From a virus, in the IMG/VR virus record IMGVR_UViG_3300046450_000386, positions 1 through 28,601 of that record: a stretch of 28,601 bases of DNA; one strand, given 5' to 3'. The notes under the pieces were generated by a model. It ran no database searches. It had not been told where the DNA came from and was given only the letters and a program-made list of their open reading frames with translations. Positions 6,810 through 14,323 of the stretch are shown piece by piece. Each line of letters opens with the position of its first letter. Position 1 is the stretch's first letter. Made by a program: the position numbers and the translations under genes.

Positions 6810-7274
6810 ATGACCCGAATAGAACTACCATCCAAAGAGCGACTGCGCCATCTGTTTGATTATCACCCAGACGGTTACTTAGTGCGCCGTGTTCCTGTGA
6901 GCAACCAAGTTGCGGGGACTGTGCTGGGGTGTCCTGCCGGGGGTAAGGGATACTGGTCGGGGATGGTGGATAGTGTTAGTTACCGGGTTCATCGTCTCAT
7001 ATTCCAGTGGCACCACGGTCACTGCCCAGACATGCTCGATCACATCGATGAGGATAAGGGCAACAACCGTGTGGGTAATCTGCGCGGTATCACCAACGGT
7101 CATAACTGCCGCCGTAAAAAGCACGGGTATGTGCGCGTTACACCAAGCGGTAGGTGGCAAGGAGTTATAAAGGTAGGTGGTAGACCGCTACATGTCGGCA
7201 TGTTCAACACAGAGGCAGATGCAAAGGAAGCCTGCCTGTCAGAGTATGACGCTAGAGGTATGCGGCACGACTAA
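6810..7274 (+). CDS. HNH endonuclease with AP2 DNA-binding domain, 154 aa
   Basis: A free-standing homing-type endonuclease. The N-terminal block LPSKERLRHLFDYHPDG is typical of phage HNH proteins. The nuclease core is LDHIDEDKGNN with H78, followed by N90 in GNLR and the HNC motif at 98-100. An AP2-like three-strand DNA-binding domain follows (GYVRVTPSGRWQGVI, then LHVGMFNTEADAKEA). The frame is open from 6735, overlapping the terL stop, but that extension would be the translated hairpin; ATG 6810 with an upstream GAAAGG is preferred. It may be a selfish element inserted after terL, or an HNH protein that helps packaging as in some phages; the AP2 domain favours homing. Confidence 0.85.
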   Translation: MTRIELPSKERLRHLFDYHPDGYLVRRVPVSNQVAGTVLGCPAGGKGYWSGMVDSVSYRVHRLIFQWHHGHCPDMLDHIDEDKGNNRVGNLRGITNGHNCRRKKHGYVRVTPSGRWQGVIKVGGRPLHVGMFNTEADAKEACLSEYDARGMRHD

Positions 7275-7318
7275 CACGGCATAGACATTACTACTGAGAT
7301 GTGTTAGGCACGGTTCCC

Positions 7319-7945
7319 ATGGATGCTTATCTTTTATTCGGCTCAGAGAATACTCACCCACTGGCGTGGCTGCTGAACAAGCAGCACCGACACGTCTGGT
7401 GTATTGTCGCCGACCACGATGCAGGCATGTGGGTCAGTTACAACTGGCATCAGGGTCTGCCCATCGTGCGCGTCGAGAGTTCATTCGAGTTCGACATCGC
7501 CAGCTATTACAGGGACGAGGGCTGGACAGTATTCAACCTCGATCACATCGAGCGCACTGCGGTACAAGGCCCGTTCGTTCTCAACAACTGCGTCGGCCAC
7601 GTCAAGAGTGTGCTCGGTATAGGAGGCTCCAGTCTAGTGCCCAATCAATTATTCAAATATATCATGCGACTGGCGATGAAGGGCGTGGAGCCTATTATCA
7701 CCACCCCCATAACCGTGCCCGGCTTCGGCGGAGCATCAGCACCGCCACCGCCCACACACTTCAGCGACGGCACCGCTATCAACCCCGACGGTAGTTCTGC
7801 CGGGGCACCTAAGTCTGCGAACGCCATTGCAGCCGACAAGACGTTGGCTGAAGCAGAAGCAAAGCGTAAGAAGCTGGCCGTCGGTAACGAGACCTCCGGC
7901 ACTCTCCTTGATGACGATGAAAGCGATGAAGGTACCCTAACATGA
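7319..7945 (+). CDS. Conserved phage virion-region protein with Cys-peptidase-like core, 208 aa
   Basis: Residues 1-120 resemble a phage family found upstream of portal genes, with RHVWCIV (H25), GWTVFNLD and a highly conserved NNCVGHVKSVLGI segment (C91) followed by PNQLFKYI. A His and a Cys in a small alpha/beta core could form an NlpC/P60-like catalytic pair, but this is a guess from pattern only. Residues 132-208 form a separate Pro/Ala and then acidic tail, similar to the whole of the next protein. The ATG at 7319 is chosen over a GTG at 7301; both have weak ribosome sites. The TGA overlaps the next ATG. Confidence 0.65.
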   Translation: MDAYLLFGSENTHPLAWLLNKQHRHVWCIVADHDAGMWVSYNWHQGLPIVRVESSFEFDIASYYRDEGWTVFNLDHIERTAVQGPFVLNNCVGHVKSVLGIGGSSLVPNQLFKYIMRLAMKGVEPIITTPITVPGFGGASAPPPPTHFSDGTAINPDGSSAGAPKSANAIAADKTLAEAEAKRKKLAVGNETSGTLLDDDESDEGTLT

Positions 7946-8169
7946 AAAAGCTACTGACTGTCCCCGGCTTTAGCTCACCGGCACCACCTGCACCACCACC
8001 CCCGCCTCCTCCGCCTGCCGATCCAGCCAAGAAGACTGACGTGGCTGTCCAGAAGGCGAGAGCCGATGAGATAAAGAAGAGCAAGCTCGCCGCAGGTCTC
8101 GGTGGCACCAACGTAACCGGCGGACTACTAGCTGACGAGGCCAGCACCGCTAAGAAAACTCTGCTGTAG
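7942..8169 (+). CDS. Proline-rich small virion-region protein, 75 aa
   Basis: Begins MKKLLTVPGFSSPAPP and contains a run of Pro (about residues 15-27), then a charged helix and a C-terminal GLLADEASTAKKTLL motif. Small proteins with this plan are common just upstream of podovirus portal genes, but their role is not established. The ATG overlaps the previous stop (ATGA). Its TVPGF start, Pro stretch, Lys/Ala helix and TxxGxLL ending mirror the C-terminal tail of the previous protein, suggesting duplication. Confidence 0.65.
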   Translation: MKKLLTVPGFSSPAPPAPPPPPPPPADPAKKTDVAVQKARADEIKKSKLAAGLGGTNVTGGLLADEASTAKKTLL

Positions 8170-8196
8170 AAGCTGACGCGCTGTAGAAGCTGGCGC
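8163..8196 (+). repeat. 17-base tandem repeat across a stop codon
   Basis: GCTGTAGAAGCTGACGC (8163-8179) is followed directly by GCTGTAGAAGCTGGCGC (8180-8196), 16 of 17 identical. The first copy contains the TAG stop of the proline-rich gene; the second repeats that TAG downstream. It looks like a recent slippage or unequal-crossover duplication in the short gap before portal. Confidence 0.7.
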
Positions 8197-8231
8197 ATGG
8201 TGAGCCTCGCAGGAACGGGTAAGGAAACGAT

Positions 8232-9965
8232 ATGCCCATCATCAATCCGGGTAACCTCGGCGACAACATTCCACCCAACGGCAAGCGGTCGCGCATCCTG
8301 CGTCGCTATGTGAAGTTGGAGAACGACCGTTCGTCTTGGCGCAACCACTGGATGGAGATCAGCGACTATGTGCTGCCCCGACGTGGACGGTTCCTGTTCC
8401 AGACGCAGGACGACCGCGGCAAGAAGCGCAACAACAAGATCATCGACAGCACGGGCACGCAGGCGATCCGCACGATGGCCGCCGGTATGATGTCAGGCAT
8501 GACCAGCCCAGCACGACCATGGTTCCGGTTCGCCGTACAGGACGAGGCGCTGATGGATGACCATGAGGTCAAGAAGTGGTTGGCAGATGTGGAGCGCACC
8601 CTGCGCGGCATCCTGCACCGATCCAATTTCTACAACTCAGCCTTCACCATCTACTCTGAGCTGGGTGCCTTCGGCACCGCGCCACTGTACAGGCAGAAGA
8701 ACTTCGACAGCGTGATCCGCTTCCGGCCCTTCACGGCGGGCGAGTATGTCATCGCTGAGAACGAGAGTGGTGTCGTCGACACACTGGGCCGAAGTTTCAC
8801 CATGACAGTGAGCCAAGTGGTTCAGAAGTTTGTCATCCAAGACGGTGCCAAGGAAGACTGGACCGGGGTGAGCCGTGCGACGCGCAACCTGTGGAACCAG
8901 AAGAATTACGACGAGCTGATCCCGATCATCCACCTGATCGAGCCGCGCCGGAAAGCCGAGCAAACCCCCGGCAACTTCAGTAACCAGAACATGGCTTTCA
9001 AGTCTCAGTACATGGAGCAGGGGGCAGACGGCGACGAGTTGCTGGAGATGCGGGGCTTCAGGAAGTTCCCAGCATACATCCCCCGGTGGGACGTGCTGCC
9101 CGGCGACATCTATGGTCGGTCCCCCGGCATGGACAACCTCGGCGACATCAAGCAGCTACAGCAACAGCAGAAGCGCAAGGCGCAGGCCATCGACAAGATG
9201 GTCAACCCTCCGATGGTCGCGCCGACATCATTGCGCGGCAAGCCGTCGAGCGTGCTGCCCGGTAGTACAACATACGTTGATCCACTACAGGGCGGCCAAG
9301 GCTTCACCCCTGCCTATCAAGTGACGCCGCGTCTGGGCGAAATGCAGCAGGACATCGCCGAGGTACAGGAACGTATCCAACGTGGGTTCTATGCTGATCT
9401 CTTCGCCATGATGATCAACAGCGACCGGCGCAACATCACCGCAACTGAAGTGGTAGAAAAACAATCTGAAAAACTGGTATTGCTTGGCCCTGTTCTGCAG
9501 CGCCTCAATACCGAGCTACTCGATCCGCTTCTCGATGACGTGTTCGAGTTCGCGCTGGAGGCTGGCCTCCTCCCAGAAGCTCCAGAGGCGCTCCAAGGAA
9601 TTGAGTTGCGGGTCGAGTACATCAGTCTACTGGCACAGGCACAACAGGCCGTCGCCGCATCCGCTCTCGAACGGACGATGGGTTTCGTCGGCAACATGGT
9701 CGCCGTGTTCCCGCAGGCAGCGGACAACATCAACTCTGATGAAGCAGTGAGGCAGTATGCAGAAATTCTGGGTAACTCTCCTGATCTTATGCGCGATAGC
9801 AAAGAGGTCGACGCCAAACGTAAGTCTGATGCAGAAGCAGCACAGGCAACGCAGGCAATGGAGACAGCCGGAGCTGCAGCACAGGGGGCCAAGGTATTGT
9901 CAGAGACAGACACGCAGAACCCTAACGCTCTGACCGATCTACTTGGTAGAGGAGCAACAGCGTAA
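8232..9965 (+). CDS. Portal (head-tail connector) protein, 577 aa
   Basis: The protein is of the podovirus head-tail connector family: an N-terminal helical block with RYVKLENDRSSWRNHWMEISDYVLPRRGRF, then IIDSTGTQAIRTMAAGMMSGMTSPARPWF, a portal signature, and later AFGTAPLY and a QQQQKRKAQAIDKMVNPPMV segment. Length suits this family (about 500-600 aa). As a ring of twelve at one vertex it would form the channel for DNA entry and exit and bind TerL and tail proteins. The ATG has AAGGA six to seven bases upstream. The TAA overlaps the next ATG by one base. Confidence 0.93.
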   Translation: MPIINPGNLGDNIPPNGKRSRILRRYVKLENDRSSWRNHWMEISDYVLPRRGRFLFQTQDDRGKKRNNKIIDSTGTQAIRTMAAGMMSGMTSPARPWFRFAVQDEALMDDHEVKKWLADVERTLRGILHRSNFYNSAFTIYSELGAFGTAPLYRQKNFDSVIRFRPFTAGEYVIAENESGVVDTLGRSFTMTVSQVVQKFVIQDGAKEDWTGVSRATRNLWNQKNYDELIPIIHLIEPRRKAEQTPGNFSNQNMAFKSQYMEQGADGDELLEMRGFRKFPAYIPRWDVLPGDIYGRSPGMDNLGDIKQLQQQQKRKAQAIDKMVNPPMVAPTSLRGKPSSVLPGSTTYVDPLQGGQGFTPAYQVTPRLGEMQQDIAEVQERIQRGFYADLFAMMINSDRRNITATEVVEKQSEKLVLLGPVLQRLNTELLDPLLDDVFEFALEAGLLPEAPEALQGIELRVEYISLLAQAQQAVAASALERTMGFVGNMVAVFPQAADNINSDEAVRQYAEILGNSPDLMRDSKEVDAKRKSDAEAAQATQAMETAGAAAQGAKVLSETDTQNPNALTDLLGRGATA

Positions 9966-10270
9966 TGGCACCAGTACATGCATATGACGCCAGCGACCCA
10001 GAGCAGGTGTCGCTGGCGGAGAAGGATCAGGAAGACCGGGAGCAGGACATCCTGTTTGTATTAGGACAAGCACGCGGACGTCGCTGGCTATACGAGTTCA
10101 TCTGGGGGCAGTGCCACAAAGACCGGCCCAGCTTCGTACCCGGTGAGAACGAGAGCACGGCGTTCAATGAAGGAGCAAGGTCGGTTGGGGCCACGCTGGA
10201 GAACATCATCAGGGACCGGTCCCCGAAGATGTATATGAAAATGTTAGAGGAGAACCATTTCGATGAGTGA
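9965..10270 (+). CDS. Bbp19-like conserved phage protein, 101 aa
   Basis: The core FVLGQARGRRWLYEFIWGQC, followed by NEGARSVGATLENII and a C-terminal YMKMLEENHFDE, matches my recollection of the Bbp19-like family encoded between portal and scaffold in BPP-1-type podoviruses. Its role is not established; location implies a head assembly or connector-associated part. It starts inside the portal stop (TAATG), with AGGAG ten bases upstream, and overlaps the scaffold gene by eight bases. Confidence 0.75.
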   Translation: MAPVHAYDASDPEQVSLAEKDQEDREQDILFVLGQARGRRWLYEFIWGQCHKDRPSFVPGENESTAFNEGARSVGATLENIIRDRSPKMYMKMLEENHFDE

Positions 10271-10937
10271 AGAAACAGAAGTAGCTGAAGAGGTAACCGA
10301 AGAAGTGTCCGAGGGGGCCACTGAAGAGACAACAGACGAAACGGTCACTGAAGAAGGTGACAAGGAAACCAAAACCTTGCTGTCGGACGACGAGGGTGAT
10401 GGAGCCGGAGATGTACCCGTCGAGTACGAGTTCATCTCTCCTGACGACATCGGTGAAATTGAAATGACCGATGCAGTCAAAGCGCAGTTTGATAAGTTCA
10501 ACACGCAGGCGAAGGAGGCTGGTCTTTCACAGGAGCAGTATCAGACGCTTGTCGAGGGACAGATCAAACAGGGTCGTGTGGATGTCCAACAGGCAGCCGC
10601 CGATTATCAGCAGCGTATAGAAGGCTGGGCGGATGAGACGAAGAATGACAAGGAGCTGGGGGGGGATGACCTTGCCGAGAACTTGTCTGTCTCTAAAAAG
10701 ACTATGGACACATTCGGCACACCTGAACTGAAGGCGCTGTTAGATACGCCCTCGGAGAAGAACCCCGGCGGTCTCGGTCTTGGAAGCCACCCAGAAGTCA
10801 TACGCTTGCTCCATCGCGTTGGGTCGCACCTGATGGAAGAGAGTAATCTTGTCGACGGCGACAGCGGTGACGCTGCAGCAGCCGATGCCTCTCTTCGTCG
10901 GATGTACCCCAGCATGTTCAAAGACGAAGCAGCCTAA
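10263..10937 (+). CDS. Capsid scaffold (assembly) protein, 224 aa
   Basis: The N-terminal 50 residues are extremely acidic (runs of Glu/Thr/Asp), followed by YEFISPDDIGEIEMTDAVKAQFDKF, a helical SQEQYQTLVEGQIKQG region and a C-terminal helix-rich end with MYPSMFKDE. This acidic-then-helical plan and its place directly before the major capsid gene fit the phage scaffold class (T7 gp9-like, Bbp18 position in BPP-1). It would direct procapsid assembly and then leave. AGAGGAG lies ten bases before its ATG. Confidence 0.82.
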   Translation: MSEETEVAEEVTEEVSEGATEETTDETVTEEGDKETKTLLSDDEGDGAGDVPVEYEFISPDDIGEIEMTDAVKAQFDKFNTQAKEAGLSQEQYQTLVEGQIKQGRVDVQQAAADYQQRIEGWADETKNDKELGGDDLAENLSVSKKTMDTFGTPELKALLDTPSEKNPGGLGLGSHPEVIRLLHRVGSHLMEESNLVDGDSGDAAAADASLRRMYPSMFKDEAA

Positions 10938-10952
10938 TAAGGAGACATCCAG

Positions 10953-11951
10953 ATGGCTACTCTAGCAGTTACCAACCCGACCTTGTCCGATCTGGCCAAG
11001 GTTACTGATCCCGACGGCAGCATTGCCGACGTGGTCGAAATTCTAAACGCGACAAATGAAATCCTCACGGATATGTCGTGGATGGAAGGCAACCTTACGA
11101 CAGGTCACCGTTCATCGATCCGCTCTGGTCTACCGACCCCAACGTGGCGCAAGATGTATGGCGGCGTACAGCCGACTAAATCTCGCAGCGTTCAGGTCAC
11201 GGACAACTGCGGCATGATGGAAGATTACGCAGAAGTTGATGCCGCCCTCGTTGGGATGGCAGGTGACCCTGCAGCCTTCCGCCTTCAGGAGGATCGTCCT
11301 CATATCGAAGGTATGAACCAAGAGTTTGCCTCTACTCTCTTCTACGGCGATGAGAGCACGGCACCGGAAGAGTTCACTGGACTTGCTCCGCGTTACAACT
11401 CAACTACTGCAGCCAACGGTGACAACATCATCGCAGGCGGTGGCAGCGGTTCGGACAACGCCAGCATTTGGTTGATCTGCTGGTCACCTCAGACCCTGCA
11501 CGGGATTATCCCAAAAGGTTCTAAGGCTGGCATCCAGCAGCGCGATCTTGGTGAAGTCACCATCGAAGACGCCGACGGTTCGAATGGCCGTATGCAGGCT
11601 TTCCGTACTCACTACCGCTGGGACGTTGGACTTACTGTCCGCGACTGGCGTTATGCAGTGCGTATCGCAAACATCGACCGTTCAGCTCTGTTGATCACCG
11701 CCGCTACTGGTGCTGATCTAAACGACCTGATGCATCAGGCATGGACTGAACTGCCTTCAACAGCAGCCGGTCGTTGTGCTTGGTACATGGACAAATCTAT
11801 CCTGTCCATGCTCCGGCGTCAGACGGCCAACGCAGTGTCCAGTTCGACGCTGTCGGTCGACATGGTCGGCGGTACAATGCAGACTAGCTGGGGCGGCATT
11901 CCGATCCGTCGTTGCGATGCTCTGCGCCCTGACGAAGCCACGGTATCCTAA
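10953..11951 (+). CDS. Major capsid protein, BPP-1 type, 332 aa
   Basis: The sequence closely matches the BPP-1/Bbp17-type major capsid family as I recall it: TNPTLSDLAKVTDPDG at the N-terminus, VVEILNATNEIL, GNLTTGHRSSIRSGLPT, an EDRPHIEGMNQEFASTLFYGD block, SIWLICWSPQTLHGIIPKGS and THYRWDVGLTVRDWRY. This family has an HK97-like fold of permuted topology. Length is normal. AAGGAG lies eight bases before the ATG. It follows scaffold and precedes the cement protein, as in BPP-1. No protease gene is evident nearby, so cleavage during maturation is not implied. Confidence 0.93.
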   Translation: MATLAVTNPTLSDLAKVTDPDGSIADVVEILNATNEILTDMSWMEGNLTTGHRSSIRSGLPTPTWRKMYGGVQPTKSRSVQVTDNCGMMEDYAEVDAALVGMAGDPAAFRLQEDRPHIEGMNQEFASTLFYGDESTAPEEFTGLAPRYNSTTAANGDNIIAGGGSGSDNASIWLICWSPQTLHGIIPKGSKAGIQQRDLGEVTIEDADGSNGRMQAFRTHYRWDVGLTVRDWRYAVRIANIDRSALLITAATGADLNDLMHQAWTELPSTAAGRCAWYMDKSILSMLRRQTANAVSSSTLSVDMVGGTMQTSWGGIPIRRCDALRPDEATVS

Positions 11952-11994
11952 GTAGGGGTATTCATTTTAACGTCCTAACAAAAGGAGCTTAACC

Positions 11995-12483
11995 ATGGCT
12001 ATCTTGGACGAACTAAACGAGTTTGCTGATAACGTAGCAGTCAACGCAGCGGCGGGTACGGCACAGATTGGCGACGAAATCGATCTCGGTGCAGCCGGGC
12101 AGGACATTGGTAATGGCCAGCCCATATACCTTGTCATCCGCACGGGTGCCACTGAGATCATCACAGGCGGCTCTGCTGGTACGCTCACGTTCCAGCTCGT
12201 CTCCAATAGTGCATCACCTGCAGCGGACGGCACAGACACCGTCCACATGCAGACACAGGCCTTCGTAACTGACGGCGCTGATGCGAACGACGCAGAGATG
12301 AAGGCCGGTGCCTTGATCTACTGTGCGCCCATCCCGGTGGGGACAGGTGGAAACTATGAGCGGTATCTTGGTGTCCTCGCTGTAACGGCGACGACCACCA
12401 CGACAGCGGGCACGATCAATGCCTACCTGACGCTCGATCCAAACATGGCCGCTGGGAAGACTTACCCTGACGCCATTAACTAA
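11995..12483 (+). CDS. Capsid cement/decoration protein, Bbp16-like, 162 aa
   Basis: Begins MAILDELNEFADNVAV, then a beta-rich body (IYLVIRTGATEIITGGSAGTL, FQLVSNSAS) and a C-terminal YLTLDPNMAAG. In BPP-1 the gene after the capsid gene encodes a jellyroll cement protein that clamps capsomers; the same position, length and beta pattern fit that here. AAGGAG lies seven bases before the ATG. The 43-base gap after the capsid gene holds no clear hairpin, so the two are probably on one transcript. Confidence 0.8.
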   Translation: MAILDELNEFADNVAVNAAAGTAQIGDEIDLGAAGQDIGNGQPIYLVIRTGATEIITGGSAGTLTFQLVSNSASPAADGTDTVHMQTQAFVTDGADANDAEMKAGALIYCAPIPVGTGGNYERYLGVLAVTATTTTTAGTINAYLTLDPNMAAGKTYPDAIN

Positions 12484-12502
12484 GTCGTAAGGCTTGCGGG
12501 TT

Positions 12503-12522
12503 GGGGTGGCTTCGGCCACCCC
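12503..12522 (+). terminator. UUCG-tetraloop hairpin after the cement gene
   Basis: GGGGTGGC (12503-12510) pairs with GCCACCCC (12515-12522) around TTCG, with a C-G closing pair, the exceptionally stable UUCG tetraloop form. It begins 20 bases after the cement stop. The following GATGCC has no U-run, so it may be a partial or RNase-protecting 3' end instead of a full terminator. Confidence 0.6.
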
Positions 12523-12552
12523 GATGCCTCCCACTTATAAAGGAATATCGAC

Positions 12553-13350
12553 ATGGCTTCATTTACAGCACTTGGCGACACAGTAGAATTACAGACACTG
12601 GACAAAGGCGATACAGTGCGTATTGCTCTGTCCGGCACATACGCAATGGACATCGTGTTACAGCAGGAGCAGGGGTCACCCGGTTCCGGTTCGTGGCTAA
12701 CGCTGCAAGAGGTGTCTGGCGCGGCTAACGCTACCGTCGCCATCGACCACACAACCACATCCTATGGCGACAATCTCCGGCTTTTGGTCACGCTCGATAC
12801 TTCGGGCACTTGCACAGCGACCCTGACGAACACGTCTAACCAGACGGTCAAGTCCTTCAGGGATCACGTCGGTAATGCCCTGATGACATTGACCAAGAAG
12901 TTTACCCAAATCCACGGTGGTTTGGTTCGTGCTTCTGGCGCGGTCGTCAACACAACTGTCGCGTTGACCCTTAACGAAGCTGATCACGCTGGTCGGATAG
13001 TTACGGCCAACCACGCGACAGGGTTCGCTATCACCCTGCCGGAAGCTACTGGTACGGGGAACGTATACACCATCTTCTACGGGACGACCGTGGGTACAGG
13101 CAGCGCGACCATCGTCGCACCGTCTGCAGCTACATCGTTCATCGGTGGTGTATCTATCTCGACTGACATCGGTGGTGTGACCATCATCTGCAACGCTGCA
13201 GATGATACGATCACTATGTCCGGTTCAACGACCGGCGGCGTCAAGGGCACGCACTTCGTGTTCGCTGATGTAGCGTCTGGCATCTTTATGCTCAGTGGTT
13301 TCATCTGCTCTACAGGCAACGAAGCTGATCCATTCAGCGCCGCTGTCTAA
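12553..13350 (+). CDS. Beta-rich accessory virion protein, 265 aa
   Basis: The N-terminal ~100 residues (MASFTALGDTVEL, WLTLQEV, TLDTSGTCTATLTN) look like an immunoglobulin-like or small beta sandwich domain. The C-terminal half has GRIVTANHATGFAITLPEA, GNVYTIFYGTT, DDTITMSGSTTGGVKG and a terminal PFSA motif, a pattern I recall from virion structural proteins of marine phages. It could decorate the capsid or form a fibre. AAGGA lies before the ATG. Strong hairpins on both sides make it a nearly isolated cistron. No enzymatic motif is visible. Confidence 0.65.
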   Translation: MASFTALGDTVELQTLDKGDTVRIALSGTYAMDIVLQQEQGSPGSGSWLTLQEVSGAANATVAIDHTTTSYGDNLRLLVTLDTSGTCTATLTNTSNQTVKSFRDHVGNALMTLTKKFTQIHGGLVRASGAVVNTTVALTLNEADHAGRIVTANHATGFAITLPEATGTGNVYTIFYGTTVGTGSATIVAPSAATSFIGGVSISTDIGGVTIICNAADDTITMSGSTTGGVKGTHFVFADVASGIFMLSGFICSTGNEADPFSAAV

Positions 13351-13357
13351 CCGAACT

Positions 13358-13381
13358 GGGGGAGACAATACTGTCTCCCCC
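13358..13381 (+). terminator. Strong hairpin, likely intrinsic terminator
   Basis: GGGGGAGACA (13358-13367) pairs perfectly with TGTCTCCCCC (13372-13381) over loop ATAC, a 10-pair G+C-rich stem. It starts eight bases after the 265-aa gene's stop and is followed by ACCTTATTCT, a broken U-rich stretch. It probably ends or weakens transcription between head and tail genes. Confidence 0.65.
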
Positions 13382-13404
13382 ACCTTATTCTGAGGAGAAC
13401 AACG

Positions 13405-13713
13405 ATGCCTACTATGGACGTGAGATTCAAAAACCCCTTCTACCACGGTAATCTCGGATTGCTGGGCGGTGCCGGAGATGAGGGCACCATTTACATTCTC
13501 GACGACAAAGAACCCCTGCCCCGCACGGCTGTTGTGCTTGAGGGCCGTAGCCAAGATCGCAAGAAGAACGAGAAGCGCGGTAAGGATGCAAAGCAGGCAG
13601 CGGAGCAGGCTGCCATTGAAGACGACGATGAAGAGTTCGAGCCTGCACTCCCCAAGCGCGTCAAGCCGAAGGAAGGTAAAGCTAAGGCAGACAACATCCC
13701 GAAGACACGCTAA
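13405..13713 (+). CDS. Small hypothetical protein with charged tail, 102 aa
   Basis: Begins MPTMDVRFKNPFYHG, then GTIYILDDKEPLPRTAVVLEGR, a short beta-like domain of about 48 residues. The second half is alternately basic (KKNEKRGKDAKQ), acidic (EDDDEEFEP) and basic (KRVKPKEGKAK), likely disordered. AGGAG lies seven bases before the ATG. The position between the accessory virion gene and the adaptor suggests a minor head-tail part; no function is recognised. Confidence 0.65.
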   Translation: MPTMDVRFKNPFYHGNLGLLGGAGDEGTIYILDDKEPLPRTAVVLEGRSQDRKKNEKRGKDAKQAAEQAAIEDDDEEFEPALPKRVKPKEGKAKADNIPKTR

Positions 13714-13728
13714 CGATAGGAGCGGACC

Positions 13729-14319
13729 ATGGCGTCTGAAACACAAATCGCCAAACTCGCATTGCAGCACGTTGGGGATCGATACGACATCTCCGATCTG
13801 ACAGAAGAGAGTGTCGAAGCGGAGCAGGTGAATCTGATCTTCGACGACACTAGGGACTGGTTGCTCCGACAGCACCCGTGGGGGTTCGCGAAGAAGTTCG
13901 CCACGCCCTCGGCGCTCGTCGGTACGGTGCCGAACAACTATGACTTCATGTACACCTACATGACAGACGCCGTTCGTATCGGCGGGGTTGTTGATCCACT
14001 GGACGCGGGGACCAAGATTGATTTCGAGGTTGCTAGGAATAGCTCAGACGTCAAGGTCATCCTGACAGATGCAGAGAGCGCCGAATTTTTCTACACGGCA
14101 CGCATCACCGACACGGCACAGTTCGATCCAGAGTTTGTTATGGCGTTCTCATACGCTCTGGGTTCGAAGTTGGCCATGCCACTGACCGGCGACCGGACGA
14201 TCATGGGTGATCTCGACACACTGGCGCGTAACACGATCAACAGTGCGTGGGAGACCGACAGTAACGAAGGTATTTCCGACGCTCCACCAGATGCAGACTG
14301 GATACAAGCGAGGGCGTAA
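13729..14319 (+). CDS. Head-tail adaptor / tail tubular protein A-like, 196 aa
   Basis: Starts MASETQIAKLALQHVGDRYDISDLTEES and continues NLIFDDTRDWLLRQHPWGFAKKF, the helical start typical of T7 gp11-like adaptor proteins; the second half has FVMAFSYALGSKLAMPLTGD and a C-terminal helix. Length (196 aa) matches the family. It would sit under the portal and connect it to the nozzle encoded by the next gene. AGGAG lies six bases before the ATG. Confidence 0.85.
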   Translation: MASETQIAKLALQHVGDRYDISDLTEESVEAEQVNLIFDDTRDWLLRQHPWGFAKKFATPSALVGTVPNNYDFMYTYMTDAVRIGGVVDPLDAGTKIDFEVARNSSDVKVILTDAESAEFFYTARITDTAQFDPEFVMAFSYALGSKLAMPLTGDRTIMGDLDTLARNTINSAWETDSNEGISDAPPDADWIQARA

Positions 14320-14323
14320 GTAA

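Noticed and set aside
7366-7794. Second-frame ORF of 142 codons
   Set aside because: Arg-rich shadow of the 208-aa gene, which has recognisable conserved motifs.
9389-9979. Minus-strand ORF of 196 codons
   Set aside because: Ser/Ala/Arg-rich text opposite the portal gene, as expected from antisense of a high-GC gene; no homologous motif.
10953-12483. Diversity-generating retroelement expected from BPP-1 similarity
   Set aside because: No reverse transcriptase motif, template repeat or adenine-variable repeat was found in the window.
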